From contig CM065295.1 in assembly GCA_032871835.1 (NCBI GenBank), positions 41,166,360 through 41,230,359 on the forward strand: a stretch of DNA of 64,000 nucleotides, written 5' to 3'. The notes beneath the pieces are model-generated. The model made no database searches, had not been told where the DNA came from, and was given only the letters and a program-made list of their open reading frames with translations. Positions 45,924-57,744 of this stretch are shown here, piece by piece. The DNA comes from Dipteronia dyeriana (Eukaryota > Streptophyta > Magnoliopsida > Sapindales > Sapindaceae). The position numbers were made by a program, and so were the translations under genes. Within the stretch, counting starts at the first letter, position 1. Every line of letters begins with the position of its first letter.

Positions 45924-46538
45924 ATGCTTAATGGGATCAACTTTAAGGATTTGGAAAGAGAACATACTCATTGTTCTCGACAGCATGGATCTGGACCTTG
46001 CACTTCGGGTTGAGCAACCCGCTTCTCTTACAGATGCAAGTTCTCATAATGATAGGAAGAACTTTAAGAAGTGGGATCGCTCAAATTGCTTGAGTCTTAT
46101 GATCATTAAGCACGGCATTCCAGAGGCATTTAAGGGCGCGGTATCTGAAAAGATAACCAAAGCCAAAGAGTTCCTAGCCAAAATTGAAAAGCGTTTTATG
46201 AAAAACGATAAGGCAGAAACAAGCACGCTTTTGCAAAGCTTGATTCTATGAAGTACAAGGGAAAATGGAACATAAATGAGTACGTTATGGAAATGTCTCA
46301 TATTGCTTTTAAGCTTAAGGCGTTGAAGCTCAAGCTGTCTAACGACTTGCTCGTGCATTTGGTATTAATATCACTTCCTGCACAATACAACCAGTTTAAG
46401 GTCAGTTACAACTGTCAAAAGGAGAAATGGACCCTTAATGAGCTCATTTCTTACTGTGTGCAAGAGGAAGAGAGACTGAAGCGAGACAGGACCGAAAGTG
46501 CTCATTTGGCTAGCACCTCTAAGGATAAGGGCAAATAG
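45924..46538 (+). pseudogene. Copia gag, frameshifted
   Basis: The natural start is probably the ATG at 45924 (MLNGINFKD), with a one-base shift leading to the frame WKENILIVLDSMDLDLALR. A second frame change near 46245 leads to KWNINEYVMEMSHIAFKLKAL and CVQEEERLKR. This is the UBN2-type gag core of plant copia elements, which forms the particle. The frame ends in TAG at 46538, before any zinc knuckle. Confidence 0.8.
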
Positions 46539-46599
46539 AGGAAGAATAATGAAGCTGCAAAATACCTTATGAGCTTTGGACAAGTAGAAAGCCGAGTCT

Positions 46600-48455
46600 A
46601 AAGCATTTTCACATTTGGGGATGTCCAGCTGAGGCAAGGCCTTACAGGCCACATGAAAGGGAATTGGACTCCAAAATTGTGAGCACTACTTTATTGGCTA
46701 CTCTGAGCGATCTAAGGGCTATAAGTTTTATGATCCCATACTTGGGTCAATTTTTGAAACGGGAACTGCAACATTTTTTGAAGATGATGAGTTTGGGGGG
46801 AGAAATAAGGTTAGAGACATTGTCTTTGAGGAAGAATCGGTTTCGATTCCTACTATCGCTTTTGACAATGTGCAGGTTTCTATACCTGTCATTGATCAAG
46901 AAGCAAATTTGGATCCTCAACCAAAAAATGTTAAACAACCCCTCATTCAAGATGAGGTAATTGTTCCTAATGAACAAACTCAACAACCTCAAGAACCAGT
47001 GTCATTAAGGCGATCCACTGGAGAAAGGAGAAATGCTATTCCGGACGATTTTTACGTATTTCTCCAAGAACATGAGGAAGACATTGGAATGACGGAAAAT
47101 GATCCAATCAACTTCCATCAAGCCATGCAGGGTTCCAACTCTCAAAAGTGGATTGATGCCATGAATGAGGAATATAAGTCTATGCAAGACAATAAGGTTT
47201 GGGAACTTGTCCCATTACCAGAAGTGCGAAGCCCATTGGCTGTAAATGGATATTTAAAACCAAAAGGGATTCGAAAGGTATTGTGGAGAGGTATAAGGCT
47301 CGTCTTGTAGCTAAAGGCTTTACCCAAAAGAAAGGGATTGACTATAAAGAGACTTTCTCTCCAGTTTCAACGAAAAACTCTTTTAGGACAATCATGGCAC
47401 TTGTTGCACATTTTGATCTTGAGCTTCATCAGATGGATGTCAAGACGGCGTTTCTCAATGGTGACATTGACGAAACAATTTATATGGTGCAACCAAAAAA
47501 CTTTGAGTCGGGAGACCCAAAGAATATGGTTTGCAAATTGATAAAATCCATTTATGGACTCAAGCAAGCTTCCAGTCAGTGGTACCATAAGTTTCATCAA
47601 GTGATTATCTCGTTTGGTTTTGAGATAAACATTGATGATAATTGTGTGTATCACAAATTCAGTGGGAGTAAGTACATATTCCTGGTTTTATATGTCGATG
47701 ACATACTGCTTGCCACAAATGATATAGGTATATTGCATGAAACCAAGAGATTTCTATCAAAGAATTTTGAGATGAAAGATCTTGGTGACGCCTCTTTTGT
47801 ATTAGGGATTCAGATACAACGAGATCGTTCTCGGGGTATTCTTGGATTATCATAAAGGACCTATATTGATACAGTGCTCAAAAGGTTTGGCATTCAGGAC
47901 AGCAAACCATGTGACACCCCTGGCGCTAAGGGAGACAAGTTCAGTCTCAACCAGTGCCCTAAAAGTAACCTTGTAGTTAAGGAAATGCAGAAGATTCCCT
48001 ATGCATTAGTTGTAGGGAGTCTAATGTATGCTCAGGTATGTACGTGACCGTATATTGTGTACATTGTTGGTATGTTAGGCAGATATTTAAGTAACCCTAA
48101 AATGGATCATTGGATAGCAGCCAAACGGGTTATGAGGTATTTGAAGAGAACAAAAGATTGCATGCTCACATATAGGAGATCAGATCAATTTAAGATCAAA
48201 GGGTATTCCGACTCCGATTTTGCTGGATGTCAAGACAGTAGGAGATCCACATCAGCTGCATATACCTGTTGGCTGGTGAAGCTATTTCTTGGAAGAGTGT
48301 CAAACAGACACTCATAGCTTCTTCCACCATGGCAGCAGAGTTTGTAGCATGCTATGAGGCATCAAACCATGGAATATAACTGCGGAATTTTGTCACCAGG
48401 CTGCGCATTCTAGAGGGTGTTGAAAGACCATTCAAACTATATTGTGACAATGCTT
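46600..48455 (+). pseudogene. Copia integrase C-terminus, reverse transcriptase and RNase H, broken
   Basis: After the deletion joint the sequence starts in the integrase C-terminal part (HIWGCPAEARPYRPHE, then after a shift YFIGYSERSKGYKFYDP). 46870-47310 is the linker before RT. 47199-47855 holds the RT core with QMDVKTAFLNGDIDE and the catalytic YVDDILLA, frame-shifted relative to the linker at about 47250. 48057-48317 is the RNase H region (YSDSDFAGCQDSRRST); the last visible motif is LYCDN near 48445. At least four breaks occur. Minus-strand frames in this area are shadows. Confidence 0.88.
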
Positions 48456-48460
48456 AGCTC

Positions 48461-49302
48461 TCTTCCTTTGCTTTTTGTAACCATTACCAATGTAACTGCT
48501 ATTTTGTAATCTCTCCATCTTTGATATGAATAACCATCGTTTTAATGTATGCATATACGTTTTCACTGTCTCTACTTAAACAAATGTCTTAGTGTGAATT
48601 GTTCATTCCGTCTTTTAATCGTGATAAGCCAAGATTTAAGCCGGAATGAGTAACTAACTAAAAACTAGGTAATTTATGAATGGTTATAGCCACTTGTTAA
48701 CTCGAACTATGCATGTTCAGCCATGCCAAGTTAATTATCTTGGTTACGACCGCACTTTTTCATCTGACGTGAATCACCCTATAATTAAATCCCATTGTCA
48801 TCCTGAACCAAATAACCCATCTCTGACTGAGCATTTTTACATTGGTCGTAGCTTTAGGTTAGCTCAAACTGTGAGTACTACCTTACACTGAGCTAGCTGA
48901 CTTGACTGATACCATACTAGTGCAACTGGTTGCGACCACTTCTTAGTCAGGTATCTTTTTTTTAGGCGTGCCCAGTTTGGAACCATCACCGTAACCTAGT
49001 ATCTCTAGCTTAACTCAGACTATTTATTAGCTTAAACTATATTAAGTCTATCATCCCTACTTTGGCCAGGCAACTTCGTATGGCGGGGTCTGCTCCAACC
49101 CCTTATTTGGGCAATGTTGGGGAGAACACTCATGTTAGCCGATCGATCACTCGAACCCCTGATCAATTCGCTGCTTCTATTTTTACTTCAAGAAGTGCTC
49201 ATTTATAACCCATTTGCATGGTATTTAGTTTATGGACACTTATCTTTTATCTGTCAACTAAGTCATTGAGAGGTATCTCAATAGTTTGTCAATTAAGTCA
49301 TT
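48461..49302. other. Unassigned sequence between copia 2 and the Angela-like LTR
   Basis: GC content is more mixed than in the surroundings and there is no obvious internal repeat. The frame 48676-48891 has no recognised domain. A 43-codon frame at 49080-49211 has a clean start but no known match. It may be non-coding sequence of another retroelement. Confidence 0.35.
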
Positions 49303-51132
49303 ATGGTTTATGCCCTAAATTTGAGTGTCATATACAGATGTATACAGTAAGAGACGTGCAATCTAAAAAATCTATAGATAACAAATAAAGCGGGGTACTT
49401 TATTTACCGTTAATCTATAGTTGCGGTCCATTCCATAATCATTCATATGAGATATGAGAATGAAGGCACCTTATATGATGTGATCATATAGGACTCAGCC
49501 ATGATCTATATGAATTTATTACCAAGATCTGTTTACCGATGAGATTCATATATATCAACTAATTATGGCTTTATGTGGGTGATCTTAATCTTGAGTGTCT
49601 TATAAACTCATTCAGGTTAGATCGTGGTCTTTGATATATCATGGGTGAGGTCGGATGCAGTTCCTGATTAATATACTCCGTATGTTGGGATTGCCGTTTG
49701 GTCTGTGGCTAGGAAGGTTTGTACACAATAGTGGAATTCACTCCTTCTTGTGAGAGGTAAATGGTAGTTCCTTTAAGGGTTGATTCGGGGCTTGGACAAT
49801 ATGAGCGCTCTCCTAATTTTGTGAGAAAATATGATTTATTGTCCATTAGAGAATCAACGGTACTTAAAGGATATATGTAATTAGAGGGGTATAATGGATA
49901 TTATAACCCAACTATAATTATGAACTACTGTGGAGGATCATACCATGTGTAATAGCTATATCGATGGACACCGAGTTGTATCGCTCTGTGTAAAAACGTC
50001 TGCAGTTGAGAAAGTGCAGCTTCGGGGTTTTTAGTGGAATAATACTGGAGTTAATAATCAAGAAATATTAATTAAAGAGTTTAGTTAATGTTTCCGAGGA
50101 TTATTGGTGCTCAAAATATTATGGGTCCATTAGGTCCCCTTACTAGCCCAATTGATTTAGGTAACAAGGGTCACATTTATATAATTGGATTGTCTAATTA
50201 ATTGTGTTACTAAAGTGCCATGTATATGTTTGGGAATTAATTAAATAATGAGATTATTTGATTAACGAATAATGGTGATTAAATAAATTAAATAATACGA
50301 TTATTTAATTATTTTATTAATCACTAAATGGAGGGTGATTGTTGATATTTGTTTTGAATAAAATAAGATAATATGATTATTTTATTTTATTAAATTAAAT
50401 AATTAATTTTTAAATTTAAATATTTTTAAAATCAAAATATATGGTATCTTTTAATAAAAATAAAATAAATAATTTGTTTTAAATAAAATGATATCATGAG
50501 GTTTTTAAAAGAGGAAATATATGTCTGATATATATTCTTTGAAAACCGATCAAAACAAGATATCAAAGAAAAAAAAGAAAAAAATTCAATGTAAGAGTTG
50601 CGTGATATTAAAAAGCAATAGTGCATTTATTTGGATAAGGGTTTGCTCTGTTGTGCAAGTGCGTTTCTATCAAAGAGAAAAAAAATTGTGTGTGCTCTAT
50701 TTTAATAACCGTGCACTGTTACCAAAAAAGAGAAAAAAATATGCCTTTTTTTAAACTTCTAGAATAATAGGAAGAAATAATTTCTTCTTCATTCTCTCTA
50801 GATCCTCCATTCTAGTTCCTAAGACCATGACGCTCCCACAAGCAGTTACCAATCCCGAGATATAGCTAGGAAGATCTTGTGGTACAGACCATGATCATAT
50901 TGCAAGAAGTGATGGAGCCTCCAAACTTTAATAAGGTTCTAATATATTCTTCTAATTATATTGATTTCAATTTCCTATGTGTGTGTATATATATATTATT
51001 GTAATAATTTATATGTATAAGTTCCGAAAAAAAATTACAATCCTAAGTTCACTGGTCTAAGATCGTTTATGATCTGTATAAAAAAATTTAAAAATTACTT
51101 CCGCTGCATTATCAGTGAACGGGGTTCTAATA
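49303..51132 (+). mobile_element. Second Angela-like LTR, degenerate, probably solo
   Basis: From atggtttatgccctaaat to agtgaacggggttctaata it matches the LTR at 15344-18081 (blocks such as gaattcactc, cttggacaatatgagcgct, ctactgtggaggatca). About 150 bases near the start are deleted and it lacks the MITE. No primer site or polypurine tract adjoins it and no target duplication is evident, so it is an old solo LTR or fragment. The frame 50521-50754 is spurious. Confidence 0.8.
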
Positions 51133-51514
51133 ATACTCTACTGGTTTCACAGACGCTTAGTACTTTATCCGCGCCTATTTTTGAGTAGAAGCACTTATCC
51201 CTCACTCAACTCTTGGCGCATCAACTCCAAACAATGCTTTATTGCACCTAATTAGTTTTGGTGAGTGTACACTGCCTTTGCGACATGTGTTTTCGGCCCT
51301 CTCATTGGGCCTCTCAGGCACTCCTAAAGGCACTAAGCGATTTCTATGTGCCTCAAGATTGATTTTATGTACAAAAGAAAATTTAGAGCGCTATTCTTGA
51401 CATCTGAAATTGTTCCCTCACATGGGCTTTTATTAAATGCTAAAAGGAAACATCAAACAATTAGCTAACAAAACAAATTCATCTCTGAACTAAAAAGAAA
51501 CATTAATAATAAGA

Positions 51515-52644
51515 AACTTCTATGGGTAGAACATCTTCAGGTATTGAGCATTACATGGTCTGGATAACTCGCTCCCTTCTGGTTTGGCAAGATGATATGC
51601 CTCATGGCCGGCCAACCCGACCACTTGATATGGCCATTCCTATCTATCCGCTAACACCCCATCTGATTTATCTCTTGTATTGGGTGATACTCCCCTCAGA
51701 ACTAGATCTCCGAGCTGAAACCTCTTCACCCGGACTTGTTAGTTGTAATATATGGCCACCATTTGATGATAAGCGGTGTTCCTTACGCTCGACATGTCCC
51801 TTTTTTCCTCCAGCTCGTCTAAGTTCTATTCTAGCATTTTCACATTTGCCTCGGGATGGAAGAGTTGCACCCTCAGTGAGTTATGAGCTATTTCAACTGG
51901 AATCACTACCTCCATTCTGAACGCTAGTGAATAAAGGGTCTCTCCAGTCGAAGTTATTTCTATGGTTCGATATGCTCATGGAACTTCATGTAGCTTATCC
52001 GCCCAGCTTCCTTTCTTAGCATCCAGTTTTGCCTTTAAGGTATGCTTAATTATTTTGCTTATTGCTTATGTCTGGTCATTGGTCTAAGGATGAGCTGGCG
52101 TAGCATAATAATTTTTGTACCGAAATCCTGACAAATGTTCTTGAAATTGTCATTATCGAATTGGGTCTCGTTATCTGTGATTATTGTATCTATTATTCCA
52201 ATCCGATAGATGATATTTTTCTTCACGAAATTGGTTGTGTTAGCTTCGGTTATATGCACTAGTGCTTCTGCCTCTACCCATTTTGTAAAATAGTCCACAG
52301 CTACAATGGCGTGCTTCGCTTCTCATTTGGTTGTTGTTGGCATCAAGCCAATCAAGTCCAACCCCACATGGCAAATGGCCAAGGTGACGATAGATTCTTC
52401 AAATGCTGAGGGGGCCTTTGATGTTATTAGCTATCCTCTTATTACCACCACAATGATCCGCGATTGCCTGAGCATCTAAGAACAAGGTCGGCCAGTAGAA
52501 GCCTTGTCTGAGAGTCTTGTGCGCTAGGCTTTTTCCTCTAGAGTAGTTCCAACACACTCCCCCATGGATGCCTTCTAATATCTGCCTGCCTTTTACTGGG
52601 AAAACGTACCTCTGTAAAGCCTTTGAAAATCCTCTATTGTACAA
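51515..52644 (-). pseudogene. Gypsy integrase, broken
   Basis: 52644-52399 is the zinc-binding N-terminal part (EGIHGGVCWNYSRGKSLAHK, YWPTLF). 52298-52059 is the catalytic core with DYFTKWVEAEAL and IITDNETQFD, the first two acidic positions. The C-terminal part near 51730-51600 shows RFQLGDLVLRGV followed by a HLAKPEG-type tail in another frame, ending near 51520. The plus-strand frame 51522-51920 is antisense to this tail and not a gene. Confidence 0.82.
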
Positions 52645-54103
52645 TTCCCCTCCCAGATACTTCAGGCTTTGATAGAATTTGCTTCAGTTGGCAGTTTGTG
52701 CAGACCTCGATCATATGGGCTTGAAAATATAGTTTTAGCTTCCTTGTGGCAGTCACAAGTGCCAGTGCCAGTGCCATTTGTTCGGCTAGCGAGTATATTA
52801 TCTCAGCTGGTAGCAAAGCCTTGCTTGTGTAATATATTGGCCTTTGTACGCCCTTATCCAACCTGACCAGCACTGACCCTGTTGCTACAACTGTTACAGA
52901 CAAATATAGATAGAGCATTTCTCTTTCAAGGGGTTTAGATCGAATTGATACTTTATCTAGGTATGCCTTGATCTTTCTGAATGTCTGCTCGCACTCATTA
53001 TTCCATTCTACCCCTTTGTCTATCTTGATTGCCCTAAAAAGGGCCAGACACTTGTCTGTTGATTTGCTTATGAACCGATTCAGAGATGCTTAACAATTTG
53101 TTAAACTCTGAATTTCCTTCAATGTCCTTATGGACCTCATCTCCTCCAATGCCTTTATTTTTTCCTAGTTTACCTCGATTCCTCTCTAATGAACTTGAAA
53201 TTCTAGGAATCTTCTTGATGGTACCCCAAACACACACTTCTTTAGATTAAGCTACATGCCGAACTTCCGTAACACCCTGAACATCTCCTTAAGATCTTCC
53301 ATATGTTTTTTGGACGTTGTGCTTTTTGTCAGCATGTCATCCATATACACCTCCATATTTCTGCCGATCTGTCGAGCAAACATCTTATTTACCAGTCTCT
53401 AGTAGGTTACCCTGGCATTCTTGAGACCAAAGGGCATAACTTTGTAACTGTATAACCCCTGATCAATTATGAAGGATGTTTTTTCTTCATCAGGTTTGAA
53501 CATTCGAATATGGTTATATCTCGAGTAGGCATCCAAAGAGCTCAATAATCTGTGGCCCGTTGTTTCATCCACCAACTGGTTGATTCAAGGCAAGGAGAAG
53601 CTATCCTTCGGACACACCTTATTAAGGCTAGTAAAATCAACACACATCCTCCACTGGCCAATCTTTTTTTTTACTAACACCACGTTGGGAAACCATTCAG
53701 GGTACTTTACTTCCCTTATGGATCGTGATGCCAACAACTTCTCTACCTCTTATTTGATTGACTTGCTTCTTTCAGTGTTAAACCGTCTTCTCTTCTGAAG
53801 GACTGGTTTTCGGTCGGAGTCCACTGTTAAGTAATGGGAAATTATTTTCGGGTCGATCCCAGAAATGTCTTCGTGTTTCCATGAAGACACATCTTTGTAT
53901 CGCTTCAGTAAGTTGACCATTTCATCTCGAACTTGCTCCGTTAGTCGAGCCCTGAGCTTTATAGTCTTTTTAGGGTTATTATCATCAAGTGCAACCTCCA
54001 TGGTAGGTTCATCTGTCTGGCTTTTCCCATCTTCCTGAGATGTCTCCCTCGGGTCTATGTCGAACCGGGTTAGAGTTTCTGTTTCAACTTCTACTTCATC
54101 CAA
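52634..54103 (-). pseudogene. Gypsy reverse transcriptase and RNase H, broken
   Basis: 54103-53750 leads in with the pre-RT segment (SWKHEDISGIDPKIISHYL). Stops follow, then fragments LNKVCPKDSFSLP, SLDAYSRYNHI, MPFGLKNA and the catalytic YMDDML between about 53700 and 53330. 53237-53034 is the RT connection in another frame. 52918-52634 is the RNase H part (PIYYTSKALLPAE). The YMDD version differs from the usual YVDD of the family. Confidence 0.82.
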
Positions 54104-54377
54104 TTTCTGGTCTCCATCTTACCCAAGGGTATCTATCTGTATTACCCCTGGTTCTACTCTTTCCTGTACATGGCCAAATTAGCCTTTCTTGCCCATTCTT
54201 GTGAGCTTTTCATGACACATACTCCAGCTTCTGTTAGAAATTTCACTGTTAGTGCCTAGGTGACAGTCACAACCTTTGTCTTATTCATGAAAGGTCGGCC
54301 TAGCAAGGCGTTGTATGGTCAATTATCTACATTCACAACCACAAAATCTAATAGTATTGTCTTGGTGTAGGGGAACT

Positions 54378-54452
54378 TTAGATCTCCACGGGTAATTTCA
54401 TTGTACCATGTGATCTTACTTCTGCCCCTCCAAAACCTCTCAATAAGACTCT

Positions 54453-54488
<36 letters not shown>

Positions 54489-54677
54489 CTGTAGATCTTT
54501 TCTTTGCAACCCGAGTTGATCGAATACTTCCACACTTAAGATGTCTGTTGAACTCCCAATGTCAATCAGTGCTCTTCTCAATTCCTTGTGCCTCACGCGA
54601 ACTGACACGACAATTGCATCATTTGGCTTTACCTCCAATCCATGCGTGTCTGCTCGGTAAAGATTATGGGATCCCAT
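54378..54677 (-). pseudogene. Gypsy aspartic protease with inserted poly-proline
   Basis: The frame contains VRHKELRRALIDIGSSTDIL with the D-x-GSS active site (DIGSS), then VFDQLGL, then a run of prolines caused by the 34-base G run, then LLRGFGGAEVRSHG. In relatives the segment between LGL and GFGG is short and not proline-only, so the run is an expansion. The enzyme would cut the gag-pol precursor. Confidence 0.75.
54455..54488 (+). repeat. Poly-G homopolymer, 34 bases
   Basis: Thirty-four consecutive G within the protease region of the gypsy element. Confidence 0.9.
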
Positions 54678-54849
54678 CCTTGTTTCAACCTTTTCTGGTC
54701 GAGGCTCAACAAATTGGCCTCTAAATTCCTCTACCGATTTATGGCTTCTCTGACCTCGGTCATTCTTTCTCGACTGCTAGCTCTGGTGTGAGATCCACCA
54801 AAGATCCGTATTTCTTTTAGGGCTCCTTTAGTTTATATTGTGCTCCTCT

Positions 54850-56590
54850 ATCGGGATGTCCTTGTACTGATCATCCCCATTTCTAAGGATCATGTCATTG
54901 AGGTGTCATTCCTTGATCAGTTTTTCGATGTAGTCCCTCAGTTGATAGCACTTTGAGGTTTCGTGGTCATTGTCCTGATGAAACCTGCAATATTTAGTGG
55001 TGTCTCTCCTATCAAAGCTTGACTGTTTCAGGTGCTTCCTTTACAAATTCTTATCCTCTATCACATTTAAGATCTCTTCTTACCTCCTAGCCAACGGGGT
55101 ATAATTGGTGTATTGCCACTTGTAGTGCTTGCCACCTTTGTCATCATCCTTACATCCATCCTTACCCTTTCCCCCGTTGCATTTCGGGTCCCCTTTGCTA
55201 CTGTTCTTCGAGATACCCTCCTTATGCTTTTGGCTACTCTCAGGCTGACCCCCTATGTATAAGTTCTCCACTGTGGGCTATCTACTCCTCCTCTGCCATA
55301 GTGTATACTCCCACATAGTCTACCATGCTCGTGTATGTAGTCGACATTTGCCTTAAACTTAAGGTTAAATGGTTGTGTTGTAAACTATTAACAAATGGTG
55401 ACACCACTGTATCATCGTTGGGATTCTGTTCTTCAGACACTTCTTATGAGAATCTAGTTAGGTAGTACATAAGCTTCTCATCCTTTCTTTGTTTTAAGGT
55501 CAACAAAGCTAATATAGACTTCCTTCGCTGGATAATTCTCATAAACTGTCTTGTGAAAGAAGCTTGTATCAATTCCTCAAAGTTTCGGATGAAACCCGCT
55601 GTTAGTCCTCCAAACCATCTAGATCCTTAATCTCCCAAGGTCTGCGGAAACATTCGGCACATAAGGGCATCATCATGGTCGTACTGCGCCATTATGCTCT
55701 AATACCTCCTTACATGCTCCAGTAGGTCAGCTTTGGCCATGAATTGCTCCACATAGGGCACTATGAACTTCTCCGAAAAATGGGTCTGCCTCTTAGAATC
55801 AGTAAACGGACGTCTAAAATTTCCAATCAATGTATTTCCCAATTTCTGACTTCGCTCAATGGTCTCTATCCTTTTGAGGAGAACTTCTCGTTCCCCTATC
55901 GAACCTCTAGCGGATAGTGAGCCTGTATGGATCCTTGGGAATTCACCCACTGATCTGGGCACCAAAGGGATCACGCCTGGCCGCGGGGGCTAGCTCCTTA
56001 TACCTTCTAGAGGCAGTTTCATTATCACTTGAATTCGAGCGGGACCTTTTCCTCCCGTCATTGTACCTATCTACCCGCTCGGGGCGAGCTTTGATTCCAT
56101 CATACCTCTCTACGTCTTCCCGTGATCTGGACTCGCTATATTCCCCAGCTTGCTGATCTTCTTGGTAGACGTTTCTTCTATGAGAACGTTCTATTTTTTC
56201 ACGGTGCTCAGCCCCTATCTCTCCCGGATTTCTGGGGTGCTCCCGAAATGGTTACAACTATTTCGGAGCGTACATTGGGATCCTAAGCTACCACCTGCAT
56301 AGAGAGTTGGTATGGTGAGCTCAAATTGGCAATGGTCGTTATACTGATTCCCTGTCTAGCGGCAACATAATTGACTTTACATAGTAATTCCTGGATTTAC
56401 TAGAACGCGGCTGGGAAAATACCTGTGGTTACACCTGCAGATGTAACGGCGTTAGGTCTGGTTGATGGTAGGGACCTTGAGGATGGATATTATCCAACAA
56501 CGTTGACATCAACAGGATTGGTGACATTAGCATTGCGCGGAGATAAACTCATGTCTCTGCTAGTGGCCATGATATCATTTCTCACAATCC
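54850..56590 (-). pseudogene. Gypsy gag, broken
   Basis: The start lies near 56570 (MATSRDMSLSPRN), followed by a region full of stops. 55974-55699 gives the gag entry (FIVPYVEQFMAKADLLEHVR); the core with a WFGGL motif follows near 55620 in the same direction. 55271-55080 is a lysine/glycine-rich tail, and a CCHC-like knuckle (YCRFHQDNDHETSKC) lies near 54980. This layout is common in Tat/Athila gag proteins. The plus-strand frame 55917-56156 is a shadow. Confidence 0.7.
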
Positions 56591-56638
56591 TTTCCCGAAA
56601 TTAACTATCCAAACTAATTACTGACGAAGGTTCACCCC

Positions 56639-56654
56639 TCTCCTTCTAGTGTCA
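56639..56654 (-). other. Primer-binding-like site of the gypsy element
   Basis: On the minus strand TGACACTAGAAGGAG follows the LTR by two bases. The second Tat copy has the better-preserved TGGCGCTAGAAGGAGG at the same place. The tRNA that would match is not certain. Confidence 0.5.
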
Positions 56655-56656
56655 GT

Positions 56657-57460
56657 TGTTGACAACGATTATTGGATTAACCACTCATCAAACAGATAAT
56701 ATGAAAAAAAATGAAACTACAAACAAATAAATAAAACAAGAAGCAATGCAAGATTTTACGTGGTAAAGCCCCAAGGCGGGGAAACATCCACAGTTGCGAG
56801 CAACGGCAAGAGAAAATGAATCCACTAAGTTGTCAAAAGAGTATACACACTATCTCGTCTGCTCTCTCCTATACTTGATTAACGTTCACCCCTTTTATGG
56901 GTATTGCTAGGGTCTATTTATACATGTATAGAACCTTAATTCTTGGTGTATAAATAAGGAAAGTTCCCATAATTAAACAAAACTCTAACTTATTGGAGTC
57001 GTGTTATCCTTCTTCCTTATTTTGCGTTGATTGTCTTTTGATTGTGTTAGATCTCTTGCCCAATCTGAGCTTTGATATCTACAAAAAAATTTACTTCATT
57101 ATCAAAGTATACTTCTATAAACCTTATTTAAGTAGGATTCATTCTCTACGTGCTTTGGGTTGTGACTTCACTAAATCTTAACATTGTCCACGTGTCACTC
57201 AACCGACCATCTGCTGAACTCGATCAGACTCACTTTTCCCCGAACGATGATCTTACCAGATCATAAACTTTACCCTGACAATCTTGACAATCCTGATCGG
57301 GTCTTCTAGCCTGATCGTTTGTGTCGTCTTGGTTGGGGGGTTTGACGAGTGCTCTTTGGTCAACTTAGGTTTATTCAATCAAGTTATCTTTTGGTGACGT
57401 GGCATCTTCGACCCTTATCTTTTGCTATTGTGTCACATTGTCCAAATTTTACCAATAACA
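56657..57460 (-). repeat. 5' LTR of the gypsy element
   Basis: On the minus strand it starts TGTTATTGGTAAAATTTGG and ends ccaataatcgttgtcaaca. It matches the LTR at 61907-62622 over most of its length (shared gattttacgtggtaaa-like and gggtctatttatacatg blocks). The gene frame 56993-57181 inside it is spurious. Confidence 0.85.
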
Positions 57461-57484
57461 AAATGTAAAATTATTTTCACTTAC

Positions 57485-57718
57485 CACTTCAATAGTAATA
57501 CCATCTCTAACCGTCAAGACCCGTATCAGAACCCTTCTACAAGCCTCACGGTTAATGAGTTTGTTCTCCAAAAAAGTCAAACTTAGCGATAGTTTTTTCA
57601 ATCCATCATTTTTTAATTCATCCTTCAAACTTCGTACCGGTCCCTCTATCCACTTCAATGACATGAACGCATAAGGCGTAGCAATATCATCTGCATTCAT
57701 CGTCTCAAACTCAGGCCA
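57485..57718 (-). CDS. Exon-like host gene fragment, unknown product
   Basis: On the minus strand an open stretch of exactly 234 bases (78 codons, WPEFETMNADD to RDGITIEV) is bounded by a strong acceptor-like site (pyrimidine-rich ctttctttccatctctactag) and a consensus donor (gtaagt, 57479-57484). The composition is that of a soluble, charged, helix-rich protein (SLKDELKNDGLKKLSLSL; NREACRRVLIRVL). I do not recognise the family. The gypsy LTR begins 25 bases into the would-be downstream intron and a TIR element lies 27 bases before the acceptor. No further exon was found, so it is either an exon of a gene with TE-filled introns or a captured fragment. Confidence 0.45.
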
Positions 57719-57744
57719 CTAGTAGAGATGGAAAGAAAGATAAT

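Larger units (their letters stand above)
43522..48460 (+). mobile_element. Copia retrotransposon 2: 5' LTR, gag, integrase tail, RT, RNase H; 3' LTR missing
   Basis: An intact 5' LTR and initiator-tRNA primer site are followed by a leader of about 1.8 kb, a frameshifted gag, and then directly the C-terminal end of integrase, reverse transcriptase and RNase H. Zinc knuckle, protease and integrase core are missing, so an internal deletion of roughly 2 kb has occurred near 46550-46610. The 3' end stops within RNase H at about 48460 with no polypurine tract or LTR. Confidence 0.85.
51133..57460 (-). mobile_element. Ty3/gypsy element of Tat type, 3' end lost
   Basis: On the minus strand: 5' LTR (57460-56657), primer-like site, gag, protease, reverse transcriptase with RNase H, integrase ending near 51520, then about 390 bases of post-integrase sequence up to the Angela-like LTR. 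The 3' LTR is missing. The gag CxFHxxxGHxxxxC-type knuckle and the LNKVCPKD RT motif point to the Tat/Athila branch. Very many stops show age. Confidence 0.85.

Noticed and set aside
49080..49211. 43-codon frame beginning MAGSAPTPYLGNVG
   Set aside because: Too short and without a recognised match or splice sites; could be a gag start but not supportable.
51522..51920. 132-codon plus-strand frame
   Set aside because: It is exactly antisense to the integrase C-terminal region of the minus-strand gypsy element, whose motifs (QLGDLVLR) explain the conservation.
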